NCBI GenBank assembly: GCA_002709045.1
Contig: PAPJ01000012.1
Location: 62,001-126,000 of the forward strand
Source: Planctomycetaceae bacterium
GTDB taxonomy: Bacteria; Planctomycetota; Planctomycetia; Pirellulales; Pirellulaceae
Reading direction: 5' to 3'
Length of the DNA stretch: 64,000 nucleotides
The translations under genes were made by a program, and so were the position numbers. Below the pieces are notes generated by a model, which was not told the DNA's origin, made no database searches, and was given only the letters and a program-made list of their open reading frames with translations. This document shows, in pieces, positions 25,078 through 35,077 of the stretch (positions within the stretch are counted from its first letter, which is position 1; the number at the start of each line of letters is the position of its first letter).

Positions 25078-28000
25078 TTAATCAACAAACATAAATTCGT
25101 TGGCACTCAAAAGAGCCAGTGAATATTGGTCCCAGGCGTGTTCCATCCCGGACTCATTTCCGACAGCTTCGAGGAAACTTTTCCCTATGGCAATATCGTC
25201 GTGATCCGGATCCCGTCCATATAACAATTCAAATACCTGTTGTATTTTCTCTTCAATCGTACCATTCATTTCACTACGAACGCGGGCACTTAACGCCCGG
25301 GCACGATTCATCATAAAATCACTATTCAGTACAAACAGCTGCTGCAACGGTACCGTCGTTACCGGTCGGGCTGCCGCGGTAATATTCGGGTCCGGAAAAT
25401 CAAACAAACGCAACAGTTCGTTAAGTCGATGACGACTGATGAAACCGTACAATGTTCTGCGTTTATTATTAGTGTTATCCAACTCGGCGGAAGGACCACC
25501 CATCTCTAACTGCAGTTCACCGGAAACGGCTAATAAACCATCTCGCCATGGTTCAACTTCCAGTCTACGACGATTCATTCGCCACAATAATTTATTTTCA
25601 GGATCAGCTTCAAATTTCTGAGCGTTGAATTCGCTACTCTGTTGATAAACGGCTGAATTCATCACCAATCGGTGAATATGCTTCAGCGACCAGCTGTTTT
25701 TCATAAATTCTAAGGCCAGAAAATCCAACAGTTGAGGATGAGTTGGACGGTCACCGAGTGTCCCAAAATTACTGAGCGTTCCAACAAGTCCCTTACCAAA
25801 ATGGCCGGCCCAAATACGGTTTACCATCACTCGTGCGGTCAATGGATTCTCTTCCGAGGTAATCGAGTTCGCAAATTCCAGTCGACCGCTACCTGTCGGT
25901 TCATACGGTACTTTCTGGCCCGCTGTAAAAATGGCCAGATTCGACCGTTTAGCAATATCACCTTTCTTTCCAGGATCACCCGCCAAATAGATTGGCAAGT
26001 CCTGTGCATTGCCTTCGGCTAATGAGTGTGCCCGAAGAATCTGAATAGACTCGGCTTCCTTTTTCAATTCATCCTGGGCACTGCTTAAGGAAACAACCCG
26101 CTGTTTTGCCTGACCCTCTAAACGGGCTCTCACTTCATTCGGCGGTAACGCGAGCAAACCTTCTTCATAGAGCATTAGTGATAACAAAGTTGCATCCTGA
26201 CGCAGCGTTTCATTGTTCAGGTCTTCTTCACTGATTTCAACTTCTGCCAGGACATCTTGTGGCAAAGGATTTGTTTCCAGGCGAACACCTGACCAAACTG
26301 CATGATCTGAATTGATCGTATTATCATTCGGGCTGCCTGCTCCTGCTGTTACCAAGGTCACATACTTTGCCGCTGCTGGAATCTCAATATCCACTGTGAA
26401 GAATTTCCCCGTGCCCTTTACTTCAGGTGGAATAACTCCCGTGAAATAGTAAGTAAAGTCACTATAAGTAACCTGCATCTTCTGACCGTTCACATAACCA
26501 CCCAGAATTGCATCCATCACTTTTTTATCTTTATGGGGCCTGGATACGATTACTGCGAAATGAGCACTGGCATTGGAATTCAACGAGTCATCATTGATTC
26601 CGGCACGATCGACTTTAAATCGAAATGCCTGATCATGAGGAAGTAGCCCGGCTTTTCGAATTTCATCCAAATCAAATGTCACCAGAGCATTGGCGTGCAT
26701 CCCAATCCCCTGCTCATCACGTTTCCCGCTCGAACGATAGCCTTCGCCTCGGGTAGAAATCCCGTTTTTATCTAACCAGGCATCGTTGGAAACCGTGCCG
26801 TAAGCTCTTGCATCCGCACCTAAATGAACAAAGTCAAAATCAATCTCCGGAGCTATATGAATTCTCTCACCCCAACCAAACGCCGTTTTTAAAACTCCCA
26901 AATCTGTCGGTTCAGCAACAGCACCAAGTGCATCGGATGCTAAAGCCCCATCCAGCGGGACGGTCTTGCCATCATCGAAGAGATTTCCCAAAGGAATAAC
27001 TCCCGGCGGAACTTTGGCAATATCTTCCTGTTTTACAAATGCTACGTTTTCACCAAATAATTTAAATAGCTTTTCGCGGTCTGGCAGTTTCGCTTCAACC
27101 TGTTGTTGTAACGCCGTACCAAGTTCCTTCGCTTTCTTCAGCAGACTTTCTTCTGCTGATTGATCTTTATCCTTCGGTAATGTATCCGCCCAGGCATACC
27201 AATCGGCCAGTTGTGGCCGCCTTGCGCGTTGTGCCGCCTTTTTAATCTGCAACATCGCTACCCAACGCTTTAACAACGTTTCACTTAACCCGGAATCCTG
27301 AAGCACTGCTGCATAGATCGTCTTGCCATTAGCTTCGATTTTATTTCGTTCCAAAAACTTAAATGCTGCAACCATGTACTTGGGGATGTCTACAGTCAAT
27401 GAAGGGCGCAGTTCCCTTCCGACTTCTAACAGCACTCGATTAATCTCAAGCTCTTTGTCTTTCACCTGCTGATCTTTATCAGCGCGACTTTGAACTACTT
27501 CCGGCGATACAACCGGACGCTCCTGATAATTCGTGCTGGCAAATAAACCGGCAAGACCATAATAGTCACTCGTCGATATCGGATCGTATTTATGATCATG
27601 ACAGCGAGCACAGGAAACCGTTAGACCAAGGACCCCTCGACTGACAGTATCAATACGATCATCCCATTCGTCTGCTGCTGCTTTGGCTTTTTCTACATTT
27701 TCAGCGTAGTAAACCGGCCCGAGTGCAAATAAACCTAACGCTGCAAGTCGCTCATGCTGATTCTCATCCTCAACCAGATCACCGGCAACCTGATACTTCA
27801 CAAACATGTCGTAGGGCATATCATCGTTAAATGCCCGGACAACCCAGTCACGGTACAAATATCCTTGCGGGTATTTCCTCGCTTTAAATGTATGCGCCTG
27901 ATCTTCTCCATAGCGAGCAACATCCAACCAATACCTGCCCCATCGTTCTCCATAATGTTCAGAGGCCAATAGTTCATCCACGACTTTTGAAAAAGCGCCA

Positions 28001-28680
28001 ATACTATCATCAGACAGAAAGGCCTGAATTTGTTCAGGAGTAGGAGGAAGACCTATCAGGTCATAATAAGCACGGCGAATCAAAGTCCGCTTATCGGCAG
28101 TTGCGCCGGGCTGCATCAGATTCTCTTCTAACTGCGCCAGGACAAAGCGGTCGACATCATTTTTGACCCATTCGCTCTGCTTAACTTTTGGTGGCTGATG
28201 GGAGACGGGCTTCTTAAATGCCCAGAATTCTGCCGCGGCCACATAATCGATGGAATTACGGGTAATTACCTGACCGCCTTCACGGGGATCAACAGCACCA
28301 TTTTTAATCCATATTTCAAAGTCTTTAATAACTTCATCAGGTAACTTACCCTTAGGCGGCATCTCAAAAGATTCATACTTCATTGCACTCAGCAATAAAC
28401 TCTCATCAGGCTTACCGGGCACCACACTAACTCCGGATTCTCCACCCTGACGAATTGCCTTGCGACTATCTAGCAAATAGCCACCTTTGACAGAATCGCT
28501 ATTAAGGCTATGGCAGGAATAGCAATGCTCAACCAGAACAGGACGAATCCTAGTCTCAAAAAACTCTAGCTGAACCGGGTCCGGTTTTTCTTCCGCTCGA
28601 AGTATGCCGGCAAATACCGGCAGACATAAAAGAGCAAATGCACATACGTTGATCGCTCGCATCATCGTCTCTATGAACAT
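25078..28680 (-). CDS. PSD1/DUF1549/DUF1553 cytochrome-like secreted protein with NPCBM-like insert
   Basis: A signal peptide precedes a planctomycete-type cytochrome c domain with haem motif CYSCH at residues 53-57. DUF1549 follows (RRAYYDLIGLPPTPEQI, HYGERWGRYWLDVARYGEDQ) with a second CxxCH in CARCHDHKYDP, and the protein ends with DUF1553 (LTARVMVNRIWAGHFGKGLV). Between them, at about residues 590-800, is a beta-rich insert containing GIGMHANALVTFDL, which resembles the NPCBM carbohydrate-binding module. The 1200-residue length is above the usual 700-1000. It pairs with the DUF1501 gene downstream. A role in periplasmic redox handling of polysaccharide is suspected, not shown. Confidence 0.9.
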   Translation of the reverse strand: MFIETMMRAINVCAFALLCLPVFAGILRAEEKPDPVQLEFFETRIRPVLVEHCYSCHSLNSDSVKGGYLLDSRKAIRQGGESGVSVVPGKPDESLLLSAMKYESFEMPPKGKLPDEVIKDFEIWIKNGAVDPREGGQVITRNSIDYVAAAEFWAFKKPVSHQPPKVKQSEWVKNDVDRFVLAQLEENLMQPGATADKRTLIRRAYYDLIGLPPTPEQIQAFLSDDSIGAFSKVVDELLASEHYGERWGRYWLDVARYGEDQAHTFKARKYPQGYLYRDWVVRAFNDDMPYDMFVKYQVAGDLVEDENQHERLAALGLFALGPVYYAENVEKAKAAADEWDDRIDTVSRGVLGLTVSCARCHDHKYDPISTSDYYGLAGLFASTNYQERPVVSPEVVQSRADKDQQVKDKELEINRVLLEVGRELRPSLTVDIPKYMVAAFKFLERNKIEANGKTIYAAVLQDSGLSETLLKRWVAMLQIKKAAQRARRPQLADWYAWADTLPKDKDQSAEESLLKKAKELGTALQQQVEAKLPDREKLFKLFGENVAFVKQEDIAKVPPGVIPLGNLFDDGKTVPLDGALASDALGAVAEPTDLGVLKTAFGWGERIHIAPEIDFDFVHLGADARAYGTVSNDAWLDKNGISTRGEGYRSSGKRDEQGIGMHANALVTFDLDEIRKAGLLPHDQAFRFKVDRAGINDDSLNSNASAHFAVIVSRPHKDKKVMDAILGGYVNGQKMQVTYSDFTYYFTGVIPPEVKGTGKFFTVDIEIPAAAKYVTLVTAGAGSPNDNTINSDHAVWSGVRLETNPLPQDVLAEVEISEEDLNNETLRQDATLLSLMLYEEGLLALPPNEVRARLEGQAKQRVVSLSSAQDELKKEAESIQILRAHSLAEGNAQDLPIYLAGDPGKKGDIAKRSNLAIFTAGQKVPYEPTGSGRLEFANSITSEENPLTARVMVNRIWAGHFGKGLVGTLSNFGTLGDRPTHPQLLDFLALEFMKNSWSLKHIHRLVMNSAVYQQSSEFNAQKFEADPENKLLWRMNRRRLEVEPWRDGLLAVSGELQLEMGGPSAELDNTNNKRRTLYGFISRHRLNELLRLFDFPDPNITAAARPVTTVPLQQLFVLNSDFMMNRARALSARVRSEMNGTIEEKIQQVFELLYGRDPDHDDIAIGKSFLEAVGNESGMEHAWDQYSLALLSANEFMFVD

Positions 28681-29162
28681 CCAGTCAATAAGGTGAAACT
28701 TTTAGAGTTGCTATCCGCTTTCACTGACGTTCCGGCGAACTTGCTTTTATTATCCCATATGGAGCAGAAGATATGAAGGCGAATGAGACGATTCAATTCT
28801 CCTAAAGATTTCTCTAACCAAACGAATCACTTATAATTCAACTCTCTAAAAATAATATGGGAAAGTAGGAAATGCATTATGCAATTTAACTATTAGCTGA
28901 CCGGCGTTTTACTTGTGTTTATATTTACATAAACAACGATAGCTATGGAAATCGTTGACGGTGGTACAACTTACTACTTTGACGCCACTAAAGAACTGAT
29001 AGTAAACAATATCTTCAATCTACATATTAAAAGTGAAAATATTGCCATTCGGGGAATGGAGATCCCGGTAGAAATTGAGATTTGAATAATGCTGCGATCG
29101 GTGTCTAAGTATCTTTTTTTGCCTGTATTCACATGATAATCAGTGGTGATAATAAAAATTGC
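28681..29162. other. 482-bp intergenic region with a possible small gene
   Basis: This A+T-rich region separates the divergent PSD1 and FG-GAP/ASPIC genes and must carry both promoters. Apart from the 46-codon frame at 28945-29085, listed separately, I see no gene, repeat or RNA. Confidence 0.5.
28945..29085 (+). CDS. Possible 46-residue protein or gene remnant
   Basis: An ATG-initiated frame of 46 codons ends in TGA. The peptide starts MEIVDGGTTYYFDATKELIV and ends GMEIPVEIEI, with a hydrophilic, beta-like composition not expected of random sequence. There is no SD upstream. It may be a small protein or the tail of a decayed gene. The family is not recognised. Confidence 0.3.
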   Translation: MEIVDGGTTYYFDATKELIVNNIFNLHIKSENIAIRGMEIPVEIEI

Positions 29163-30929
29163 ATGAGGTCTTTCTTCTACCCATTAGCGCTGTTTTTTTG
29201 TCTTGGTTGTGGCGAAAAACAGACTCCAATCATAAATCAGCCCGGCTCCAAGCCGGAGTTTCAAAACACTCTTCCTCAAGAGAGGCAGGCATTCCATGAT
29301 GTTACCTCAGAAGTAGGTTTAAACTTTACACACTACAACGGGATGACCGGGAAGTTATATCTACCTGAACTTATGGGCAGCGGAACAGTCCTGTTTGATT
29401 ACGACAATGATGGTGACCTTGATGTATACCTGATCCAGGGGACTCTATTAGGAAAATCAACTTCACTTGAAGACTCAATCTACCCACCTAAAGCCACTCC
29501 CCGAGACCAACTGTTTCGCAACGACCTGACTGTCAGCAAATCGGGGGATATAACACTGAACTTTGTCAATGTCACCAACGAATGTGGAATTGATGCACGG
29601 GGATATGGAATGGGGGCAGCGGTCACCGATTTCAATCAGGATGGCTGGCTTGACCTCTATGTCACCAACTGGGGGAAAAATCAGCTCTGGAAAAACAATG
29701 GGAATGGTACGTTTTCCGATGTAACAACCGCTGCCGGTGTCGAATCACAACAATGGGGAACCAGCGCTGCATTTGTAGACATTAATCAGGATGGCTGGGA
29801 TGACTTATATGTTAGCAATTACATTACCTTCGGTTATGACACGCATCGTCCCTGCTACTTGCCCAACGGAGCCCTTGGATATTGTGGTCCCAAAAGCGGC
29901 GTAGCGGAACCGGATAGGCTGTATCTGAACCAGCAGGACGGTACCTTTCAGGATATCTCAGCAGTTTCCGGCATCGCTCAGAAGCATGATGCAGGCTTGG
30001 GAGTACTTATTCGCGATTTTAATAATGACCTATGGCCAGATATCTATGTTGCTAATGACGCGGGCCATAATCATCTCTGGATTAATCAACAGGATGAGAC
30101 CTTTATAGACGAAGCGCTCATTCGGGGGTGTGCCTGTAATATCGACGGGCTGGCCGAAGGCAGCATGGGAGTGGATGCAGCCGATATCGACGGGGATGGG
30201 GATGAAGATCTGGTCATTGGACACTGGGCGGAAGAAACCAATACCGTTTATCTGAATCTAGGAAACGGCTACTTTGAAGATGCAACCGACCAGTTTAACC
30301 TGGGAATTCCAAGTATCGGTTATACAGCATTTGGCACCGCCTGGTTCGACTTTGACAACGACGGGTGGCTCGATTTATTCATGGCGAATGGTGCCACCAA
30401 TTTCATTGACGCTCGTCAACAGTTAAATGATGTCTATCCTCTGCAGGAACGCAATCAGCTTTTTCGAAATATTACTGGGAAGTTGTACGAGGATATCACC
30501 GATTCGGTTGGCGCGTTGTGTGAAAGCCTTGAAGTGACTCGGGGGGCCTCCTTCGGAGATCTTGATAATGACGGAGACACTGATATCCTCGTCAGTAACA
30601 ATAGTGGTCCCGCACGAATTTATATCAATCAATTCGGAGGTAACCAGCACTGGCTGGGGGTGACATTGCAAATAACCGGCAGGAGTACTCCTGCTTTGCA
30701 ATGTCGTATCGACGTCCAATTAAACGATAAGCGGAGGCTGGTTCGAACGCCAAGAACCGATGGCAGCTATCTGTCAGTTAATGATCCACGCGTCCTTTTC
30801 GGACTCGGCGAACAAACCGACGACGTTACTTTGCGAGTGTATTGGTCAGACGGAACCATTGAATCCTACAGTGAAATTAGTGTCGACCAATACGTCACCT
30901 TAGTCAAAGGTGAAGGAGTGGTGGAATGA
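29163..30929 (+). CDS. FG-GAP repeat / ASPIC-UnbV (CRTAC1-like) lipoprotein
   Basis: The ATG at 29163 gives MRSFFYPLALFFCLGC, a lipoprotein signal with lipidated Cys; an in-frame ATG at 29133 is possible. At least seven FG-GAP calcium-binding repeats follow (DYDNDGDLDVYL, DFNQDGWLDLYV, DINQDGWDDLYV, DIDGDGDEDLVI, DFDNDGWLDLFM, DLDNDGDTDILV and others), forming a beta-propeller. The C-terminal ASPIC/UnbV domain includes TPRTDGSYLSVNDPRVLFGLG. Such proteins are abundant in planctomycetes and are probably surface-exposed. Its stop overlaps the next gene's start (ATGA), so it is translationally coupled to the TPR protein. Confidence 0.92.
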   Translation: MRSFFYPLALFFCLGCGEKQTPIINQPGSKPEFQNTLPQERQAFHDVTSEVGLNFTHYNGMTGKLYLPELMGSGTVLFDYDNDGDLDVYLIQGTLLGKSTSLEDSIYPPKATPRDQLFRNDLTVSKSGDITLNFVNVTNECGIDARGYGMGAAVTDFNQDGWLDLYVTNWGKNQLWKNNGNGTFSDVTTAAGVESQQWGTSAAFVDINQDGWDDLYVSNYITFGYDTHRPCYLPNGALGYCGPKSGVAEPDRLYLNQQDGTFQDISAVSGIAQKHDAGLGVLIRDFNNDLWPDIYVANDAGHNHLWINQQDETFIDEALIRGCACNIDGLAEGSMGVDAADIDGDGDEDLVIGHWAEETNTVYLNLGNGYFEDATDQFNLGIPSIGYTAFGTAWFDFDNDGWLDLFMANGATNFIDARQQLNDVYPLQERNQLFRNITGKLYEDITDSVGALCESLEVTRGASFGDLDNDGDTDILVSNNSGPARIYINQFGGNQHWLGVTLQITGRSTPALQCRIDVQLNDKRRLVRTPRTDGSYLSVNDPRVLFGLGEQTDDVTLRVYWSDGTIESYSEISVDQYVTLVKGEGVVE

Positions 30930-32485
30930 GAGTCGTGCTTCTTGCGCTAACTGTTTGGATCAGTGTATTATCCGGTTGTAGTAATAGTTCATATGAAATC
31001 CCGAATGGTGTACAACCTGTTACACTGCCGGATCTGAGCAAACTGGATACTGTGGCTCAAAATAAGATCACATTGGCCTGCACCTCCCTGCTCCAAATGC
31101 AATCCGGTGAAAAAGAACTCCCTGCTCAGGCCGGTGAACTCGCATCACAATATGCAACAGTAGGCCAATTACTTCATGCCTATCGTTTCCTTGATCAAGC
31201 GGCGATCTGCTACACCAATGCCATCCTTCTGGATCCGGATAACAATCTTTCCTGGAACTATCTGTTAGCTCAAATCTTCCTCACCACTAATAATAAGCTG
31301 GCAGCAGTCAAGCATCTTAAAGAAGCTGAACGGGTTTGCCTCATGCTGGAGAAAAAGACACCTGATCTGTTGCATGCGATCTACTACTATATGGGCGATG
31401 CCTATCTATCACTACATCAGCTGGAAAAAGCAAAGTTGGCATTTGAAGAGGCTTTACACTACCAAAATAGTGCCATCGTCCACTGGGGTCTGGGCAAAAT
31501 AGCACTCACAACCAACCCTGAATCCTCAATCAATCATTTACAGAATGCATTAAAGCTTAATCCAACTGCTCGTAATACCCATTACAGTTTGATGATGGCT
31601 TACAACAAAATCGGAAACCAGCGTCAGGCACACCTTCATAAGACCGCATTTGAGCAAGGCGGTATAGAACTTACCATTGCTGACAAACTGATGCGGGCTA
31701 TTGAAGATTTGCGCGACACACCGGCCGCACTTAGGGCACGAGGCGATTCCGCGCTGTTCTTATCAGGTGATTATCCAACTGCAATTAAGCTCTATACTGA
31801 GGCACTTCAAAATGCCCCGAAAGACCCATCACTTCACTTAAATCTGGGGGTGGCAAAATTTCGTCTGGGGCTGCTCGGTGATGCAACAACTCACTTTAAT
31901 AACACCTTGGAAATCGATCCCCAACATTCACGTGCGTTGACCGGTCTGGCGCTCATTGCTATTTCAGAGAACAATATAGCCGCGGCCCTGTCGCAACTTA
32001 AAAAAGCTGTGGCGATCGAGCCTAACAATCGTGAGATTCGAAAAACTTACGTGAATACTTTACTGCAAAACAATAACCCCACAGCGGCCATCGAACATCT
32101 GCAGCATATTATGGACCTATTTCCAGCTGATCAACAGGCGATGACGTTGTTAATCTATTGCCAACTGGCTGACCAGCGATTTGACAATGCGCAACGACAA
32201 TTAGAAATCGCTCTGAAATTGTTCCCGGAAGACGGGTCCATTGCCTACTATGGCGTTTATGCATTTTCCGCTGGTCCAGAAATTCAGCGGGATATCTCAC
32301 GCGCTACCGCACTGGTGAATAAACTGGGGTCTGACATTCGAGTGGTGGCCGAAGGTTATCTTTTGGCAGGTCAGGGCATGTATGCTAAAGCAGCATCCTC
32401 GGAAAAACGGCTGAAAACTACGCACAACCTTGAACATTATTCCAATTCCATGCTCCCTCAAATTATCAACTACGACGAACTATAA
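30926..32485 (+). CDS. Tetratricopeptide repeat lipoprotein
   Basis: The signal MRVVLLALTVWISVLSGC marks a lipoprotein. The 519 residues contain many 34-residue TPR units, for example DQAAICYTNAILLDPDNNLSW, KAKLAFEEALHY, TAIKLYTEALQNAPKDPSLHL and DATTHFNNTLEIDPQHSRAL. They provide a protein-binding scaffold. It overlaps the upstream FG-GAP gene by four bases and ends two bases before the sulfatase start. In planctomycetes FG-GAP/ASPIC and TPR proteins are frequent neighbours, so a joint cell-surface complex is inferred. Confidence 0.9.
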   Translation: MRVVLLALTVWISVLSGCSNSSYEIPNGVQPVTLPDLSKLDTVAQNKITLACTSLLQMQSGEKELPAQAGELASQYATVGQLLHAYRFLDQAAICYTNAILLDPDNNLSWNYLLAQIFLTTNNKLAAVKHLKEAERVCLMLEKKTPDLLHAIYYYMGDAYLSLHQLEKAKLAFEEALHYQNSAIVHWGLGKIALTTNPESSINHLQNALKLNPTARNTHYSLMMAYNKIGNQRQAHLHKTAFEQGGIELTIADKLMRAIEDLRDTPAALRARGDSALFLSGDYPTAIKLYTEALQNAPKDPSLHLNLGVAKFRLGLLGDATTHFNNTLEIDPQHSRALTGLALIAISENNIAAALSQLKKAVAIEPNNREIRKTYVNTLLQNNNPTAAIEHLQHIMDLFPADQQAMTLLIYCQLADQRFDNAQRQLEIALKLFPEDGSIAYYGVYAFSAGPEIQRDISRATALVNKLGSDIRVVAEGYLLAGQGMYAKAASSEKRLKTTHNLEHYSNSMLPQIINYDEL

Positions 32486-32487
32486 AA

Positions 32488-33975
32488 ATGTCAATTCACC
32501 AAAATCACTATCTCGTCCGTATATTGCTGCTGTCTGTCTTCTGGTGTCTCATCAACAGTTCCCTTAAACAGGCCGCGGCTACTGATACTATATTGAAACC
32601 CAATATCATCTTCATCATGGCTGACGATATGGGTTACGGTGATATTCGAGCATATAACCCGAATTCAAAAATTGACACACCCCATCTTAATCGTCTCATC
32701 AAACAGGGTATGCGATTCACCGATGCACATGCTCCGGCCGGACTCTGTGTTCAAACTCGTTATGGCCTGCTGACCGGACAATACCCATTTCGCACCACCC
32801 TCAGAGAACGAATAGAGCCTTGTATAGAAGCAGACCAATTAACCCTTCCCGGCATGCTCCAAAGTGCTGGTTATTACACCGCCATGCTGGGCAAATGGCA
32901 TCTCGGATTTGTCGGAGGCAAAGACAAAGAGGATTATTCTGAGGGACTCTATGGGGGCCCGAAAGATCGTGGCTTTGATTCCTTTTTTGGTATTCCGGCT
33001 TCCCTCGATATCCCCCCGTACTACTGGATTCAAAACCGTAAACCATTACTACCTCCCACTAAGACAATCGGCGATAATTTCAGTGAAGGCTGGACAAAAA
33101 TACAGGGAGCCTTTTGGCGAAAAGGGCGAATAGCCCCCGGGTTTGTGCATGCTGAGGTACTGCCGACGCTGTCGCGCCGGGCCAATTTTTTTCTAGATAC
33201 GCAGGCACAACTACCGGCAAAAACACGAAAGCCGTTTTTCCTGTACCTGCCCCTACCCGCACCTCACACTCCCTGGCTTCCAAGTCAAAAATTCACCGGT
33301 AAGAGTAAAGCCAGCATGTACGGCGACTTTGTGATGATGGTTGATGACATGGTGGGCCAAATCATCAAACGACTCGACCAGCACGCGATGGCAGAAGATA
33401 CTCTGATTATTTTCACCAGTGATAATGGTCCTGTCTGGTATCCCGCAGATACCGAGCGGCTTGACCATAGCAGCACAGGAAAACTGCGGGGCATGAAGGC
33501 TGATTGCTATGAGGGAGGACACCGCGTTCCGTTCATTGTTCGCTGGCCAAATAAAACACCGGCCGGTACTGTAAATGAACATCTAATCTGTCATACCGAC
33601 ATGCTGGCAACTCTGGCCGGACTGACTGGACAAAAGATTCCTTCCGGACAGGCGCCGGACAGTATCAATCAATCACAGTTACTTTTCATGCCCAAACTGG
33701 AAAGGCCCCTGCGGAACACACTCATCACCAGCAACAATGCAAAGTACTTTGGTATTCGCATGGGATCGTGGAAGATGATTACTGGATTAGGTAGCGGAGG
33801 CTTTACGCAACCGCGGGACATCAAACCCCGGGACGGCGAGCCGGCAGGACAGTTATTCAATCTGAAGGAAGACCTGTCGGAAACAAATAATCTCTGGCTG
33901 CAACATCCTGAAATCGTAAAACAGCTGGAGTCTGTTCTGAGAAAAAGCAAAGAGTTAGGTAAAACGGAAAATTAA
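32488..33975 (+). CDS. Exported sulfatase with altered formylglycine motif
   Basis: The 495-residue protein has a signal peptide (about residues 1-30) and the sulfatase fold: PNIIFIMADDMGYGDIRAY (metal-binding Asp pair), LGKWHLGF, FTSDNGPVW and DGEPAGQLFNLKEDL. The active-site cysteine, normally in CxPxR and converted to formylglycine, is Cys87 but the motif reads CVQTR, with Gln89 in place of Pro or Ala. A single C-to-A change would turn CCA into this CAA. Neighbouring motif residues RYGLLTGQYP are normal. The substrate is unknown. It is in the coupled FG-GAP, TPR, sulfatase, DUF1571 operon. Confidence 0.9.
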   Translation: MSIHQNHYLVRILLLSVFWCLINSSLKQAAATDTILKPNIIFIMADDMGYGDIRAYNPNSKIDTPHLNRLIKQGMRFTDAHAPAGLCVQTRYGLLTGQYPFRTTLRERIEPCIEADQLTLPGMLQSAGYYTAMLGKWHLGFVGGKDKEDYSEGLYGGPKDRGFDSFFGIPASLDIPPYYWIQNRKPLLPPTKTIGDNFSEGWTKIQGAFWRKGRIAPGFVHAEVLPTLSRRANFFLDTQAQLPAKTRKPFFLYLPLPAPHTPWLPSQKFTGKSKASMYGDFVMMVDDMVGQIIKRLDQHAMAEDTLIIFTSDNGPVWYPADTERLDHSSTGKLRGMKADCYEGGHRVPFIVRWPNKTPAGTVNEHLICHTDMLATLAGLTGQKIPSGQAPDSINQSQLLFMPKLERPLRNTLITSNNAKYFGIRMGSWKMITGLGSGGFTQPRDIKPRDGEPAGQLFNLKEDLSETNNLWLQHPEIVKQLESVLRKSKELGKTEN

Positions 33976-34925
33976 TGAACGACCAGCCTGAGTCAAATAC
34001 CAACAAACCAGTTCTCAGCGGAAAAAAGGTGCTCCGCTTCCGGAGCAAATCCGTACTTTTGCTGACATTCTTTCTTCTTCTGGGGATCACCATATTTACG
34101 GGACGTTGGTATTATCTACGTGAATCAGTCAGACAGGATGAACGCCGTCAGGCGGCAAATCAGCTGGAGCAAGACTTTCAGAAGACCCTGGAACTGAAGA
34201 AATCGGAACGTAAGCATCCACTCGATCCGATTCTGCAAATTGCATATCAATCCATCAAGAAGATGGAAGCTACGCTCGTCGACTATACTGCGGTTCTGTC
34301 CCGCAGGGAACGCATTGGCGAACAGGCAATGCCACCCAATGCGATGGAGATAAAAATTCGTAATCCACGCAAGGATCAGGCCTTTTCTATTTACCTTAAG
34401 TTCACCGAACCGGAAAGCACCAAAGGCCGTGAAGTAATCTGGGTCGCTGGTAAGAACGAGAATAAAATCGTAGCTCACGAAACCGGGCTACTGGGGCTGT
34501 TGAGAGTCGTTCAACCTCCGGATAGCTTCGTTGCCATGGTAGGCAATCGCTACCCGGTAACAGAAACAGGATTATTACGCATGATGCAAAAACTAACGCA
34601 ATACGGTGAGCGGGACCGAAAACATGGTGACTGCGAAGTAGAAATTATTGAAGAGATTACAGTCGCTGAAGTAACCTGCACGCGTTTACGAATCGTACAT
34701 CCCGAAAAAAGGAAGCCTTTTACCTTCCATATCGCTGAAATTGATATGGATATGAAGCGGATGATCCCTATTCGTTTAGCCACATGGGATTGGCCCCAAG
34801 ATGGCGATAACGACCAAAATCCTGTCCTTACGGAGGAGTATATCTATCACAACGTAAAGTTAAATGTTGGTCTCAGCGATATCGATTTTGATCCCGAAAA
34901 TCCCGATTATAGCTATCCCAATTAA
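33975..34925 (+). CDS. DUF1571 membrane-anchored protein
   Basis: A basic N-terminal region and one membrane helix (SVLLLTFFLLLGITIFTG) anchor a 316-residue protein. A coiled, charged segment precedes the DUF1571 domain: DYTAVLSRRERIGEQAMPPNAMEIKIRNPR, VYLKF-like FSIYLKFTEP, GREVIWVAGKNENKI and PFTFHIAEIDMDMKRMIPIRLATWDWP. The domain is predicted exported and resembles lipoprotein-carrier-like beta folds. Its start overlaps the sulfatase stop (TAATG). The function is not known. Confidence 0.85.
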   Translation: MNDQPESNTNKPVLSGKKVLRFRSKSVLLLTFFLLLGITIFTGRWYYLRESVRQDERRQAANQLEQDFQKTLELKKSERKHPLDPILQIAYQSIKKMEATLVDYTAVLSRRERIGEQAMPPNAMEIKIRNPRKDQAFSIYLKFTEPESTKGREVIWVAGKNENKIVAHETGLLGLLRVVQPPDSFVAMVGNRYPVTETGLLRMMQKLTQYGERDRKHGDCEVEIIEEITVAEVTCTRLRIVHPEKRKPFTFHIAEIDMDMKRMIPIRLATWDWPQDGDNDQNPVLTEEYIYHNVKLNVGLSDIDFDPENPDYSYPN

Positions 34926-35077
34926 CATCGGACCTGGCGGTTAAACATTTAATGCTCTGCTTCAGGCAAGCAAACAATTCACAGGCTGCCATCGACGAAT
35001 TATATTGAGGTAATGAAAAAGTGGCCCAGTGGCTGTCAGCCTCATAATCTTATTCTCTAATTCAGGTGAAATTACCT

